In this document: piece by piece, positions 1-7,612 of the stretch
Position numbering within the stretch: position 1 is the stretch's first letter
Layout: every line of letters begins with the position of its first letter
From: Saccharothrix sp. NRRL B-16348
GTDB taxonomy: Bacteria > Actinomycetota > Actinomycetes > Mycobacteriales > Pseudonocardiaceae
Length of the DNA: 64,000 bases
Direction of reading: 5' to 3'
NCBI RefSeq assembly: GCF_001280085.1
Contig: NZ_LGED01000211.1
Coordinates: 62,001-126,000 of the forward strand
Made by a program: the position numbers and the translations under genes
The notes under the pieces: generated by a model
What the model was told of the DNA's origin: nothing
Database searches by the model: none
What the model saw: the letters and a program-made list of their open reading frames with translations, nothing else

Positions 1-266
1 AAGATGAAGTAGACGATCCCGGCCACGATCAGGAAGTTGATCACCGCGGTGATGATCGCGCCGAAGTCGATGATCGTCTTGTCGCTGCTGCCCAGCTGCA
101 CGGCCAGGCCGTTGACGTTGTTGCCGCCGAACAACGCGATGATCGGGTTGATCAGGTTCGTGGTGAACGCGGTGACGATCGCGGTGAACGCGGCGCCGAT
201 GACCACCGCCACGGCGAGGTCGATCACGTTGCCGCGCATGAGGAAGTCCTTGAAGCCCTTGATCAC
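1..266 (-). CDS. mscL: Large-conductance mechanosensitive channel MscL (partial, C-terminus outside window)
   Basis: MscL is a homopentameric inner-membrane channel that opens under membrane tension to release osmolytes. The 88 visible residues begin MIKGFKDFLMRGN and continue through the first transmembrane helix (about 15-45, AVAVVIGAAFTAIV), the periplasmic loop and most of the second helix (about 70-88). This N-terminal signature is strongly conserved in the family. The start is GTG at 266 because GGAGGA lies 6 bases upstream and the reading enters the conserved amphipathic helix at once. The rest of the gene (roughly 40-60 residues by family length) is cut off by the window edge. The next gene on the same strand is the sigma factor ending at 319. 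Confidence 0.96.
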   Translation of the reverse strand, partial: MIKGFKDFLMRGNVIDLAVAVVIGAAFTAIVTAFTTNLINPIIALFGGNNVNGLAVQLGSSDKTIIDFGAIITAVINFLIVAGIVYFI

Positions 267-318
267 GGTTGGCTCCTCCGTTCGGGGGTATGGGTGGGGG
301 CCAGCGGAGGGTAACCGC

Positions 319-1260
319 TCAGGGCCGCGTCGGTGACGCTCCGGGTACGTGTGTCGCGGGAAGGCCGAACAGCTCGAACATCCCCGGCCCGAACGTGGTG
401 ATCTCCACGATCCGGTCGTCTTCGACGCGCAGGACGTCCAACTTGAACGCCCGGAACACCGTGTCGCCGTGTCGGCGCAGGTAACTGGCCGCGGACGGCA
501 TCCGGTTGGCGCGGGTCGGCACGAGCAGCCAGTCGCCTTCCCGGTCGGGACCGAGGGCGCGTTCCAGCAGCGTGGCGACCTGGTCCAGGCCGTCGAAGCA
601 CAGCGGCGCGGGCGGCATGGTGACCCTCAGGTCCTCGGCGGCGATCGCCACGGCCGCCGCCGCGTCACACCGCTGGTGGGCGTCGATGAACCGGCTCAGC
701 AGCTCGCGTTCCCGGGGGCTCGGCTCCGGCGCCGTCCAGTCGTTGCGGTGGGAGGGCAGGTGCTGCCGCATCGTGGCGCGGGCGCGTTGGAGCGCGCTGT
801 TGGCGGCGGCCACGCTGATGTCGAGCAGGCCGGCCGTCTCCTGCGCCGTCATGCCCAGCACCTCCCGCGCGAGCAACGCCGCCCGCTGCCGCGCGGGGAG
901 GACTTGGAGGGCGGCCAGGAAGGCGAGTTCCACGGTCTCCCGTGCGACGGCGACCACGTCCGGTTCGTCGTCGGTCGGCGCCACCTGGTCCAGCAGGCGG
1001 TCCGGGTACGGGGTGAGCCAGCTGACCTCCGGTTGGGTCCTGGGCGTGCGTGCCTTGGCCCGGATCAGGTCGACGCACGTGTTGGTGGCGATCTTGTAGA
1101 GCCAGGCGCGGACGTTGCCGCCGTCGAAGGTGTCCCACGCCCGCCAGGCGCGCAGGAACACCTCCTGCACGGCGTCCTCGGCTTCTTCGTAGGAGGCGAG
1201 CATCCGGTAGCAGTGGACGTGCAGCTCTCGGCGGTGCTGCCGGGTGGCCTGCTCGAACAT
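319..1260 (-). CDS. ECF RNA polymerase sigma factor with SnoaL-like C-terminal domain (SigG/SigX5 type)
   Basis: This is a 313-residue alternative sigma factor that would direct RNA polymerase to a small regulon. Region 2 lies at about 1-75 (HCYRMLASYEEAEDAVQEVF, then RAWLYKIATNTCVDLIRA) and region 4 at about 125-180 (LPARQRAALLAREVLGMTAQ with a helix-turn-helix). The last 120 residues are SnoaL/NTF2-like, starting at RELLSRFIDAHQRCDAAAAV. This architecture is that of the SigG (ECF56-type) group, in which the tail is thought to stand in for an anti-sigma factor; I see no anti-sigma gene here. The ATG at 1260 overlaps the stop of the upstream VOC gene by one base (TGATG), so translation is probably coupled. 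Confidence 0.9.
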   Translation of the reverse strand: MFEQATRQHRRELHVHCYRMLASYEEAEDAVQEVFLRAWRAWDTFDGGNVRAWLYKIATNTCVDLIRAKARTPRTQPEVSWLTPYPDRLLDQVAPTDDEPDVVAVARETVELAFLAALQVLPARQRAALLAREVLGMTAQETAGLLDISVAAANSALQRARATMRQHLPSHRNDWTAPEPSPRERELLSRFIDAHQRCDAAAAVAIAAEDLRVTMPPAPLCFDGLDQVATLLERALGPDREGDWLLVPTRANRMPSAASYLRRHGDTVFRAFKLDVLRVEDDRIVEITTFGPGMFELFGLPATHVPGASPTRP

Positions 1261-1679
1261 CAGCGCTCGGACTTCCCGACCTGCTGCACGGCCCACGTGT
1301 TGCCGTCGGGGTCGTCGAAGAAGATGAAGGAGTTGTAGTCGGCCCCGGCGGGATCCGGCCCGGGCGTCATCGCGCCGTTCTCGAAGTGCTGCGGCCCCGA
1401 GTTCACGACACCGTTCGCTTCGAGGTGCGCGTGGGCTGCCTGGATGTCGGAGACGACCAGCTGGCAGCCCTTGAGCGAGCCGGGCGCGCCGCTGTCGCCG
1501 AGGCCTTTGCCGAAGACGAGCGAGCACGCCGAGCCGGGCGGGGTGACCTGGACGACCCGGAAGGCGTCGCCGGAGCTGTGGTCGGTGTCGAGCGTGAAGC
1601 CCAACGTGTCGGTGTAGAAGGTCTTGGCGCGTTCGACGTCGGACACGGGGACGATCACGACTTCCAGCTTCCAGTCCAC
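1260..1679 (-). CDS. VOC (glyoxalase/bleomycin-resistance fold) family protein
   Basis: The 139-residue protein has the two beta-alpha-beta-beta-beta modules of the vicinal oxygen chelate fold: VVIVPVSDVERAKTFYTDTL at the start and FDDPDGNTWAVQQV at the end, with one metal-ligand-like Glu/His position per module not clearly preserved. The substrate cannot be named. GTG at 1679 is preceded by AAGGAG at a 6-base spacing. It is translationally coupled to the sigma factor downstream (TGATG), and VOC proteins are recurrent neighbours of SigG-type factors, so a role in sensing or detoxifying a reactive metabolite that drives the sigma factor is plausible but inferred. Confidence 0.85.
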   Translation of the reverse strand: MDWKLEVVIVPVSDVERAKTFYTDTLGFTLDTDHSSGDAFRVVQVTPPGSACSLVFGKGLGDSGAPGSLKGCQLVVSDIQAAHAHLEANGVVNSGPQHFENGAMTPGPDPAGADYNSFIFFDDPDGNTWAVQQVGKSER

Positions 1680-2082
1680 GGTGCTCTCCTTTGTGACGGG
1701 GCCAACCGGCCCACCCTGCATTGCCTTGTGTCGGGTGGAACGACAGGCGCGCCGAAAACTCATCGGTCCCCCGATGAAAACCCGGTCCTCCCAGCTCACC
1801 ACCCACCACCTCCACCGCAGACGCCCCGGCGACGGCCTCACGACGGCCTCGCGATGGCCAGGCGAGCCCGGCGGCATTCGGGTCGGCTGGGTTGGGTCGG
1901 CAGGTCGGAGCTGGGCCACACGAGAGCGACCGGCGTGAGGGCGGGCAGGGCTGGCGGGCTGCTGTCAGCAAGGTGGCGGGACCGCGCGGCCGGCTCGCAC
2001 CAGCTTGGAACGGATTCGGGTTGGCGGGCGGGGCAGCGAGGCGGCGGTGGGGTGCCCGCCTGGCCGCCCGAGGTGAGGTGGG
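1680..2082. other. Intergenic stretch without a supported gene
   Basis: No open frame here has convincing codon bias or a ribosome-binding site. It should contain the promoter of the leftward VOC-sigma operon and the 3' end of the SAF gene. A 6-bp dyad, CATCGG-TCCC-CCGATG, lies at 1761-1776, about 80 bases upstream of the VOC start, and could be an operator. No clear promoter hexamers were found. Confidence 0.4.
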
Positions 2083-2595
2083 TTAGCGCAAGATCACGGC
2101 GACGGGGCCGGCCAGGGATTCGGCGGCCAGGCGGTGGGCTGCGGCACGGTCGGCGGAGAGGATGACCACTTCGCCCTCGCGCACGGCGACCACTGAGGCG
2201 TCCGCCGCCAGTACGGCCGACTCCGTGCCCACGACGTCGACCCGGCTCCCCGGTCGCAGCAGACCGGCCACCCCCGCGTCGGCCAGGCGCACGGCCACCG
2301 ACGACACGCCCGGGTCGGCCGACGTCAGGCGGGCGTCGGTCAGGGGTTCGCCGGAACGGGCCGCGCTCACCAAGCTGCGGCCTAACGCGTCGTCACCCCG
2401 CGCGAGAGCTCCCGCCGGCGCGAGAGCCGGTGGCACGGCGACTGAGCGCACGTCATCCGCACCGAGCGGCACGCCGGGGGCGAGATCGCGCGACGCCACC
2501 AGGACGGCGACCGTCGAGCCGTCCGGCAGCACGGCCACACCCACGGCTACCAGGGCCAACAGGCCCGCCAGGATCCTTCTGAGGTGGAGGAGCAT
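2083..2595 (-). CDS. SAF-domain membrane-anchored protein (CpaB/RcpC-like)
   Basis: The 170-residue protein has an N-terminal hydrophobic anchor (about 5-25, LRRILAGLLALVAVGVAVL) followed by a SAF domain (VLVASRDLAPGVPLGADDVR and the RSLVSAARSGEPLTDARL turn). SAF domains occur in the CpaB/RcpC proteins of Flp pilus secretion, but there are no tad/cpa genes nearby, so the role is unknown. The exported part ends with a beta-rich segment similar to the end of CpaB. The ATG at 2595 has no Shine-Dalgarno; a TACCGT box ends 7 bases upstream on the minus strand, consistent with a leaderless mRNA. It lies downstream of ruc on the same strand but appears to have its own promoter. Confidence 0.8.
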   Translation of the reverse strand: MLLHLRRILAGLLALVAVGVAVLPDGSTVAVLVASRDLAPGVPLGADDVRSVAVPPALAPAGALARGDDALGRSLVSAARSGEPLTDARLTSADPGVSSVAVRLADAGVAGLLRPGSRVDVVGTESAVLAADASVVAVREGEVVILSADRAAAHRLAAESLAGPVAVILR

Positions 2596-2602
2596 GGTTC
2601 CG

Positions 2603-2608
2603 ACGGTA
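2603..2608 (-). promoter_or_regulatory. Candidate leaderless -10 box of the SAF gene
   Basis: TACCGT on the minus strand ends 7 bases before the ATG at 2595, which would place the transcription start at the start codon. Confidence 0.5.
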
Positions 2609-2686
2609 GGGACGGAACCCGCCTCCGGACAGCAGGAACCCCCGAGCTGTGGACAACTCGGGGGCCTGTGGACAACTCCCGCCGGC

Positions 2687-2968
2687 TCAGGAAGCGGCGG
2701 CTGCCGGAGCGCTCGGCGTGGAGGAAGACGTAGAAGGAGCGGGAGCAGCCGTCGACTCCGACTTCGACGACGCCGGAGCGGCGGAAGAAGACGAACGGCT
2801 GTCGGTCCGGTAGAAGCCGCTGCCCTTGAACACGACACCGACCGCGCCGTAGAGCTTGCGCAGCCTGCCGGAGCACTCGGGGCACTCGGACAACGCGGAG
2901 TCCGAGAAGGACTGCACCGCCTCGAACCGGTGATCGCACTCGGTGCAGGCGTACTGGTAGGTCGGCAC
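2687..2968 (-). CDS. ruc: FmdB/Ruc-type zinc-ribbon protein (redox-regulated chaperone homolog)
   Basis: The 93-residue protein starts PTYQYACTECDHRFE and has two CxxC knuckles (CTEC at about 8-11, CPEC at about 29-32) that form a zinc ribbon. From about residue 55 to the end it is a low-complexity Ser/Ala/Pro tail that looks disordered. Order and composition match M. tuberculosis Rv0991c (Ruc), described as a heat- and oxidation-responsive chaperone with a zinc site and an unstructured C-terminus, and it occupies the same position next to the cyclo-ligase gene. GTG at 2968 is the start. A near-consensus CIRCE element lies just upstream, predicting HrcA repression and heat induction. The chaperone function is transferred from the homolog. 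Confidence 0.88.
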   Translation of the reverse strand: MPTYQYACTECDHRFEAVQSFSDSALSECPECSGRLRKLYGAVGVVFKGSGFYRTDSRSSSSAAPASSKSESTAAPAPSTSSSTPSAPAAAAS

Positions 2969-2991
2969 GGTGAGCCCTCCACGAGTCCTGG

Positions 2992-3018
2992 TTGGCACTC
3001 CTCCGTCACGAGTGCCAA
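2992..3018. promoter_or_regulatory. CIRCE-type HrcA operator upstream of ruc
   Basis: Arms TTGGCACTC (2992-3000) and GAGTGCCAA (3010-3018) are perfectly complementary and separated by exactly 9 bases. This is the CIRCE architecture (TTAGCACTC-N9-GAGTGCTAA) with one compensated A/T to G/C change per arm. It ends 24 bases upstream of the ruc start on the minus strand, where HrcA would block transcription and release on heat stress. Confidence 0.88.
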
Positions 3019-3069
3019 CACCGATGATGCGCCACCCGGCATATGTGGCGCAAACATCACAGGTCAAAG

Positions 3070-3636
3070 TCACAACAACGGCAGCCGCACGACACCCCGC
3101 CCGGGCGTCAGCACCGCGTCCACCCGCACGTCGTGCGGTTCCGCCGGCAACGACGGCACGAACTCCTCGTCCCGCACCACCGCCACCACCGGACCTGTGG
3201 ACAACCCCAACGCCCGGTCGTAGTAGCCGCCACCCTTGCCCAACCGCACCCCGGAGTGATCCACCGCCAACGCCGGCACCAGCACCAACGCCGCCGACCC
3301 CACCGCCTCCGCGCCCAGCAGCGGCCCCACCGGCTCCCGCAGCCCGAACGCGCCCACCCGCAACCGCCCGTCGTACGGAGCCCAGTCCAACCCGTCCCCG
3401 ACCACCACCGGCAGCAGCACCCGCAACCCGCGCGCCCGCAACGCCTCCACCATCGCCAACGACCCCGGCTCCGCCGCCGAAGCGACATAGGCACACACAA
3501 TCTCACCAGCGGAAACGCCGAAATCGTCGACGGCCGACAGCACCTCGGCCGCCATCGAGGGCATCACCGCGCCGCGCCGCCCGGCCCGCAGCCGTGTGCG
3601 CAGAGTCGTCTTCCGATCACGTTCACCGGACGTCAT
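3070..3636 (-). CDS. 5-formyltetrahydrofolate cyclo-ligase (MTHFS)
   Basis: The enzyme converts 5-formyl-THF plus ATP to 5,10-methenyl-THF, recycling a folate storage form. The 188-residue length is normal for the family. The ATP/folate signature RLGKGGGYYDRAL is present at about 131-143, preceded by ALVLVPALAVDHSGV, and an N-terminal basic helix (RDRKTTLRTRLRAGR) is typical. ATG at 3636 lacks a Shine-Dalgarno; TAGGGT at 3645-3650 (minus strand) is 8 bases upstream, as for a leaderless message. It is divergent from galU, with start codons 38 bases apart, so the two promoters face each other. This arrangement is conserved in mycobacteria (Rv0992c/Rv0993). Confidence 0.94.
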   Translation of the reverse strand: MTSGERDRKTTLRTRLRAGRRGAVMPSMAAEVLSAVDDFGVSAGEIVCAYVASAAEPGSLAMVEALRARGLRVLLPVVVGDGLDWAPYDGRLRVGAFGLREPVGPLLGAEAVGSAALVLVPALAVDHSGVRLGKGGGYYDRALGLSTGPVVAVVRDEEFVPSLPAEPHDVRVDAVLTPGRGVVRLPLL

Positions 3637-3644
3637 GGCAGGTC

Positions 3645-3650
3645 ACCCTA
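3645..3650 (-). promoter_or_regulatory. Candidate leaderless -10 box of the cyclo-ligase gene
   Basis: TAGGGT on the minus strand ends 8 bases before the ATG at 3636. Confidence 0.5.
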
Positions 3651-3660
3651 AGCGCGCCGT

Positions 3661-3666
3661 TACGCT
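3661..3666 (+). promoter_or_regulatory. Candidate leaderless -10 box of galU
   Basis: TACGCT ends 8 bases before the galU ATG at 3675. No Shine-Dalgarno is present in that gap. The divergent box of the cyclo-ligase is only 10 bases away. Confidence 0.5.
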
Positions 3667-3674
3667 CGCAGCCC

Positions 3675-4556
3675 ATGAGCGCCTTCCAGACAGCAATCGT
3701 GCCGGCGGCAGGCCTGGGCACGCGCTTCCTCCCCACCACCAAAGCGGTGCCCAAGGAGCTGCTGCCGGTCGTCGACACCCCGGGCATCGAGCTCGTCGCC
3801 ACCGAAGCCGCCGAGGCGGGCGCGACGAAGCTCGTCATCGTGACGTCACCCGGCAAGGACGCGGTCGCCGAGTACTTCCGCCCGCAGCCCGAGCTGGAGG
3901 CGACCCTGGAAGAGCGCGGCAAGACCGACCTGCTCGCCAAGGTCCGCCGCGCGTCGAACCTGCTCACCGTCGAGACCGCGATCCAGGACAAGGCGCTGGG
4001 CCTCGGCCACGCGGTCGCCTGCGCCGAGGGCAACCTGACCGGCGCGGACGAGGCCGTCGCCGTCCTGCTGCCGGACGACCTCGTGCTGCCGACGGGCGTG
4101 CTGACGAAGATGGCCGCGGTCCGCGAGAAGCTCGGCGGCAGCGTGCTGTGCGCGTTCGACATCCCCAAGGACCAGATCTCCGCCTACGGCGTCTTCGACG
4201 TCCGGGACACCGGTGACGACGACGTCAAGCGGGTCGTCGGCATGGTCGAGAAGCCCAAGGCCGAGGACGCGCCGTCCACGTTCGCCGCGGCCGGCCGCTA
4301 CCTGCTCGACCGGGCGATCTTCGACGCCCTCAAGCGCATCACGCCGGGCGCGGGAGGCGAGCTCCAGCTCACCGACGCCATCGCGCTGCTGATCAACGAG
4401 GGTCACCCGGTGCACGTCGTCGTCCACCGCGGTGGACGACACGACCTGGGCAATCCGGGAGGATTCCTCAAAGCTGCGGTTGACTTCGCACTGGAGCACC
4501 CCGACTACGGGCCCGAGCTGGGGGAGTGGTTGCGGGCACGCCTCGCCAACTCCTAA
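3675..4556 (+). CDS. galU: UTP--glucose-1-phosphate uridylyltransferase
   Basis: GalU makes UDP-glucose from UTP and glucose-1-phosphate for envelope polysaccharides, glycolipids and trehalose. The 293-residue protein has the nucleotidyltransferase signature IVPAAGLGTRFLPTTKAVPK at about 6-25, the VEKPKAEDAPS loop and the GRYLLDRAIFDAL segment typical of the family. Full length for GalU. ATG at 3675 is supported by the immediate start of the conserved motif and a TACGCT box 8 bases upstream. It is followed after 14 bases by glp/moeA and then rimJ and sepX, the same order as Rv0993-Rv0996. Confidence 0.97.
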   Translation: MSAFQTAIVPAAGLGTRFLPTTKAVPKELLPVVDTPGIELVATEAAEAGATKLVIVTSPGKDAVAEYFRPQPELEATLEERGKTDLLAKVRRASNLLTVETAIQDKALGLGHAVACAEGNLTGADEAVAVLLPDDLVLPTGVLTKMAAVREKLGGSVLCAFDIPKDQISAYGVFDVRDTGDDDVKRVVGMVEKPKAEDAPSTFAAAGRYLLDRAIFDALKRITPGAGGELQLTDAIALLINEGHPVHVVVHRGGRHDLGNPGGFLKAAVDFALEHPDYGPELGEWLRARLANS

Positions 4557-4570
4557 AACGAGGTCAACAC

Positions 4571-5809
4571 ATGAGGTCAGTGGACGAGCAGCTCGCCAGG
4601 GTGGTCGCCGCCGCCGTGCGGCCCGCCCCCGTGCGGGTGGCGATCTCCGAGTCGCAGGGCCTGCTCTGCGCCGAGGAGGTCGTCGCCGAGCGCGCGTTGC
4701 CCGGGTTCGACCAGGCGGCTGTCGACGGCTACGCGGTGCGCAGCGTCGACGTGCAGGCCGCCAACGAGGAACCGGTCACGCTCCCGGTGGTCGGCGAGAT
4801 CCCCGCGGGGTCCCGCCAGCCCAGACGGCTGCAACCCGGCCAGGCGGTCCGGGTCGCGACCGGCGCGCCGCTACCCACGCTGGCCGACGCCGTGGTGCCC
4901 AGCGCCTACACCAACCGGGGCGACACCGACCGGCACGCGGCCAAGGTGACCGTGCACCGCTCGGTGCCGTCCGCGGCGTTCGTGCGGCGCACCGGCGAGG
5001 ACGTGCAGACCGGTGACGTCGCGGTGCGCCGCGGCGCGTCCATCGGCGCCGCCCAGGTCGGCCTGCTCGCCGCGGTCGGCCGCAACAAGGTGCTGGTCCA
5101 CCCCCGGCCGCGGGTGTCGGTGATCTCGATCGGCGAGGAGCTGGTCGACGTCGACCGCACCCCCGGCCAGGGCCAGGTCTACGACGTCAACTCCTACGCG
5201 CTGGCCGCCGCCGCGCGGGACGCGGGCGCCGAGGTCAGCCGGGTCGGCATCCAGTCGTCGGACCCGCGCCGGCTGCGCGAGGTCGTCGAGGGCAGGTTGC
5301 TGTTGTCGGAGATCGTGGTCGTCGCGGGTGGCGTCGGGGGCGTCATCGGCGACGAGGTGCGCGCCGCGCTGGCCGACCTCGGCGACGTGGACGTGACCAG
5401 GGTCGCCATGCACCCCGGTTCGGTGCAGGGCTTCGGCCGGCTCGGACCGGACGCGGTGCCGACGTTCCTGCTGCCCGCGAACCCGATGAGCGCCTTGGTC
5501 GTTTTCGAAGTGCTGGTGCGTCCGCTGATCCGGGCCGCGCTCGGCAAGCGCAACCCGTACCGGCGGGCGGTCGGCGCGCGGCTGCTGTCGCCGCTGACGT
5601 CCACGAAAGGCCGGCGCGGCTACCTGCGCGGCCAGCTGCTGCGCGACGCGGACAACGGCGAGTACCTGGTGCAGCCGCTGGGTACCTCCGGGTCGCACTT
5701 GCTGGCGTCGTTGGCCGAGGCGAACTGCCTGGTCATGGTCGACGAGGACGTGACGGACGTGGCGGCGGGCGAAGAGGTCGTGGTCAGCTTCCTCGCCCAA
5801 CGGGGATGA
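4571..5809 (+). CDS. glp: Gephyrin-like molybdotransferase Glp (MoeA family)
   Basis: The 412-residue protein has the MoeA layout: an N-terminal domain II/I part (GFDQAAVDGYAVRS), the central MogA-like domain with VSVISIGEELVD and VAGGVGGVIGDEV, and the C-terminal beta-barrel. MoeA inserts molybdenum into molybdopterin. However, the usual TTGGVSVGD loop reads VAGGVGGVIGDEV here, and no other Moco genes are nearby. The galU-glp-rimJ-sepX arrangement matches the actinobacterial Glp paralog reported to bind the FtsZ anchor SepF and the membrane receptor GlpR, so a cell-division moonlighting role is more likely than primary Moco synthesis. ATG at 4571 follows a weak AGGTC-type site. Confidence 0.88.
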   Translation: MRSVDEQLARVVAAAVRPAPVRVAISESQGLLCAEEVVAERALPGFDQAAVDGYAVRSVDVQAANEEPVTLPVVGEIPAGSRQPRRLQPGQAVRVATGAPLPTLADAVVPSAYTNRGDTDRHAAKVTVHRSVPSAAFVRRTGEDVQTGDVAVRRGASIGAAQVGLLAAVGRNKVLVHPRPRVSVISIGEELVDVDRTPGQGQVYDVNSYALAAAARDAGAEVSRVGIQSSDPRRLREVVEGRLLLSEIVVVAGGVGGVIGDEVRAALADLGDVDVTRVAMHPGSVQGFGRLGPDAVPTFLLPANPMSALVVFEVLVRPLIRAALGKRNPYRRAVGARLLSPLTSTKGRRGYLRGQLLRDADNGEYLVQPLGTSGSHLLASLAEANCLVMVDEDVTDVAAGEEVVVSFLAQRG

Positions 5810-5843
5810 GACCCCGACGGGGAATGGGGCACGGTGGGGATGG

Positions 5844-6500
5844 ATGAGTTTCGCGGGTGACGGCGGTCGGCACCCCGGCTGGCCCGCGCGGCTCGGACCG
5901 CTGAGGGTCGACGCGGGCCTGGTGGCGTTGCGGCCGCCGAAGCTGCTCGACGCGTCGGCGTGGTCGCGGGCCAGGCTCCGCGACCGGGCGTACCTGGAGG
6001 ACTGGGAACCCACCGCGGCCGAGGGGTGGCACGAGCGCAACGCGCCGCTGGCGTGGCCGCCGCAGTGGTCGTCGCTGAAGTCGCTGGCCCGGCGCGGCCA
6101 GGCGCTGCCGTTCGTGATCACCGTGGACGGCGAGCTGGCCGGGCAGATCACCGTGGGCAACATCGTGCGCGGCTCGCTGCGCTCGGCGTGGGTCGGCTAC
6201 TGGGTGGCGGCCGACCGGGCGCGCGGCGGCGTGGCCACGGCGGCGCTGGCGCTCGTGGTCGACCACTGCTTCGGCGACGGCGGCCTGCACCGGCTGGAGG
6301 CGACCGTCCGGCCGGAGAACCGGGCCAGCCTCCGGGTGCTCACCAAGGCCGGCTTCCGGGAGGAGGGCCTGTTCCTGCGGTACCTCGACGTGGCGGGCGA
6401 CTGGCGCGACCACCTGTGCTTCGCGATGACCGCCGAGGAGACCTCGCCGGAAGGTCTCGTACGCCGTTTGGTCGCACAGGGATACGCCCGAACTGCCTGA
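5844..6500 (+). CDS. rimJ: GNAT N-acetyltransferase, RimJ/RimL type
   Basis: The 218-residue protein is a GCN5-related acetyltransferase of the kind that acetylates protein N-termini (RimJ acts on ribosomal protein S5). Motif A (WVAADRARGGVATAAL, about 115-131) binds acetyl-CoA, and motif B follows with RLEATVRPENRASLRVLTKA and the GFREEGLFLRYLDV segment. Length and position equal Rv0995. The actual substrate is not shown by sequence. ATG at 5844 follows a G-rich stretch. A small dyad, TCACCC-GAAAGT-GGGTGA at 6527-6544, after the stop may act as a weak terminator before sepX. Confidence 0.9.
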   Translation: MSFAGDGGRHPGWPARLGPLRVDAGLVALRPPKLLDASAWSRARLRDRAYLEDWEPTAAEGWHERNAPLAWPPQWSSLKSLARRGQALPFVITVDGELAGQITVGNIVRGSLRSAWVGYWVAADRARGGVATAALALVVDHCFGDGGLHRLEATVRPENRASLRVLTKAGFREEGLFLRYLDVAGDWRDHLCFAMTAEETSPEGLVRRLVAQGYARTA

Positions 6501-6661
6501 TCTGCACGCCGAGCGGCTTATTCGGATCACCCGAAAGTGGGTGATACACCACACTTTGGTACGTACGCCGGTCGGCGTGCCTCCGACACAGGTGTGACTG
6601 TTGTGACTAGCGTGGCATGTGCACCACCGAGCGCGCCGCGGGGTAGGGGGAGGTGACGGGG

Positions 6662-7369
6662 ATGCCGAGCTCGCTGATCGTCGTGGGACTGGTCGTGGCC
6701 TGGTTGGTCGTCCTCGTGCCGATGGTCGCGCGCAAGCGCGCCGACGCGTCGCGCGGCAGCATGGAGGAGGAGTACGACGCCATGCCCGAGGCAGACACGG
6801 ACTTCGAGGAGTACGACGACTACGACGAGCCGGACGACTTCGTCGACCACCGGCCGTTCCGCCCGGGACGGGGTGGCTACGACCCGGAGACGGCGGCGAT
6901 CGTGGCGCAGGCGAAGTACGCCTTCCGCCGCCGCGTCGTCGGCGCGCTGCTGCTGCTCGCCCTGGTCACGGGCGTCGTCGCGGGCGTGCTCTACCCGCTC
7001 GTCTGGTGGGGCCACGCCGCGGTCGACGTGACGCTCGTCTCCTACCTCGGTTACCTGCGCCGCCAGGTGCGGATCGAGGAGGAGATCCGCGCGCGCCGCC
7101 TGGCCAGGCACTCCCAGTCCCGCCGCCGCGCCACCGCCCGGCAGGCGCCGGACGCGCAGCCGCACACCGCCGCCACGCCGTCGTCCGGGCCGTCGCCCTC
7201 GTCCGAGGCCGAGACGTCCCGTGACCAGGCGGGCCTGCCCCCGCAGCCGAGGTTCCAGCACCAGCTCCGCCCCGGCACCGTCGTGGTGGACGCGGACGAC
7301 GAGGACCCGCTGTTCGTCGAGCTGGACGGCCCCGAGGCCCTCCCGTACCGACGGGCGTCGGGCGAGTAG
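6662..7369 (+). CDS. sepX: SepX/GlpR-type single-pass division-associated membrane protein
   Basis: The 235-residue protein begins with a transmembrane helix (about 3-21, SSLIVVGLVVAWLVVLVPMV) followed by basic residues (ARKRADASRGS), an acidic linker rich in Glu/Asp/Tyr, a second and third hydrophobic stretch (about 95-115 and 120-130), an Arg-rich amphipathic segment and a Pro/Ser/Gln-rich tail. This layout and the place after glp and rimJ fit the Rv0996/GlpR and Streptomyces SepX proteins, which link Glp/SepF to the division or tip apparatus. ATG at 6662 is preferred over the in-frame GTG at 6653 because GGGGGAGG at 6646-6653 then sits 8 bases upstream. TAGCGT at 6608-6613 could be a -10 box. 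Confidence 0.82.
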   Translation: MPSSLIVVGLVVAWLVVLVPMVARKRADASRGSMEEEYDAMPEADTDFEEYDDYDEPDDFVDHRPFRPGRGGYDPETAAIVAQAKYAFRRRVVGALLLLALVTGVVAGVLYPLVWWGHAAVDVTLVSYLGYLRRQVRIEEEIRARRLARHSQSRRRATARQAPDAQPHTAATPSSGPSPSSEAETSRDQAGLPPQPRFQHQLRPGTVVVDADDEDPLFVELDGPEALPYRRASGE

Positions 7370-7432
7370 AGGGGGGTGGCAAAACCACCCCCCGACTACT
7401 GATATGCTTCCTCCCGCACGACAACAGAACAC

Positions 7433-7505
7433 GGGGCTGTAGCGCAGTTGGTAGCGCGACTCGTTCGCATCGAGTAGGTCAGGGGTTCGATTCCCCTCAG
7501 CTCCA
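7433..7505 (+). tRNA. tRNA-Ala (anticodon CGC)
   Basis: The 73-base sequence folds into a full cloverleaf. The acceptor stem GGGGCTG/CAGCTCC contains the G3-U70 wobble pair that identifies alanine tRNA, the anticodon stem ACTCG/CGAGT encloses TTCGCAT giving anticodon CGC (codon GCG), and the T arm AGGGG-TTCGATT-CCCCT is intact. CCA is not encoded. Confidence 0.97.
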
Positions 7506-7515
7506 CGGACTCGGG

Positions 7516-7562
7516 CGAGGTGTGTCGACGGAAAGCGTCGACCGCCTCGTCCGTTGTTTTTT
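7516..7562 (+). terminator. Intrinsic terminator after tRNA-Ala
   Basis: CGAGG plus GTCGACG pairs with CGTCGAC plus CCTCG around a GAAAG loop, followed by GTTGTTTTTT. It lies 10 bases after the tRNA 3' end. Confidence 0.85.
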
Positions 7563-7612
7563 GTGGGGGGTGCAACCCCCACGCCCCGCCCGGGCGGGCT
7601 TCGCCCCCGGAC
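7563..7612. repeat. GC-rich double hairpin downstream of tRNA-Ala
   Basis: GTGGGGG (7563-7569) pairs with CCCCCAC (7576-7582), and a second G/C-only hairpin built on GGGCGGGC-TT-CGCCCCC follows at about 7590-7610. The remainder of the 7506-7846 spacer shows no gene, only the upstream region of the next ORF. Confidence 0.55.

Noticed and set aside
4571..5809. Molybdenum cofactor synthesis cluster
   Set aside because: Only one MoeA-type gene is present, with an altered active-site loop, in a division-gene context.
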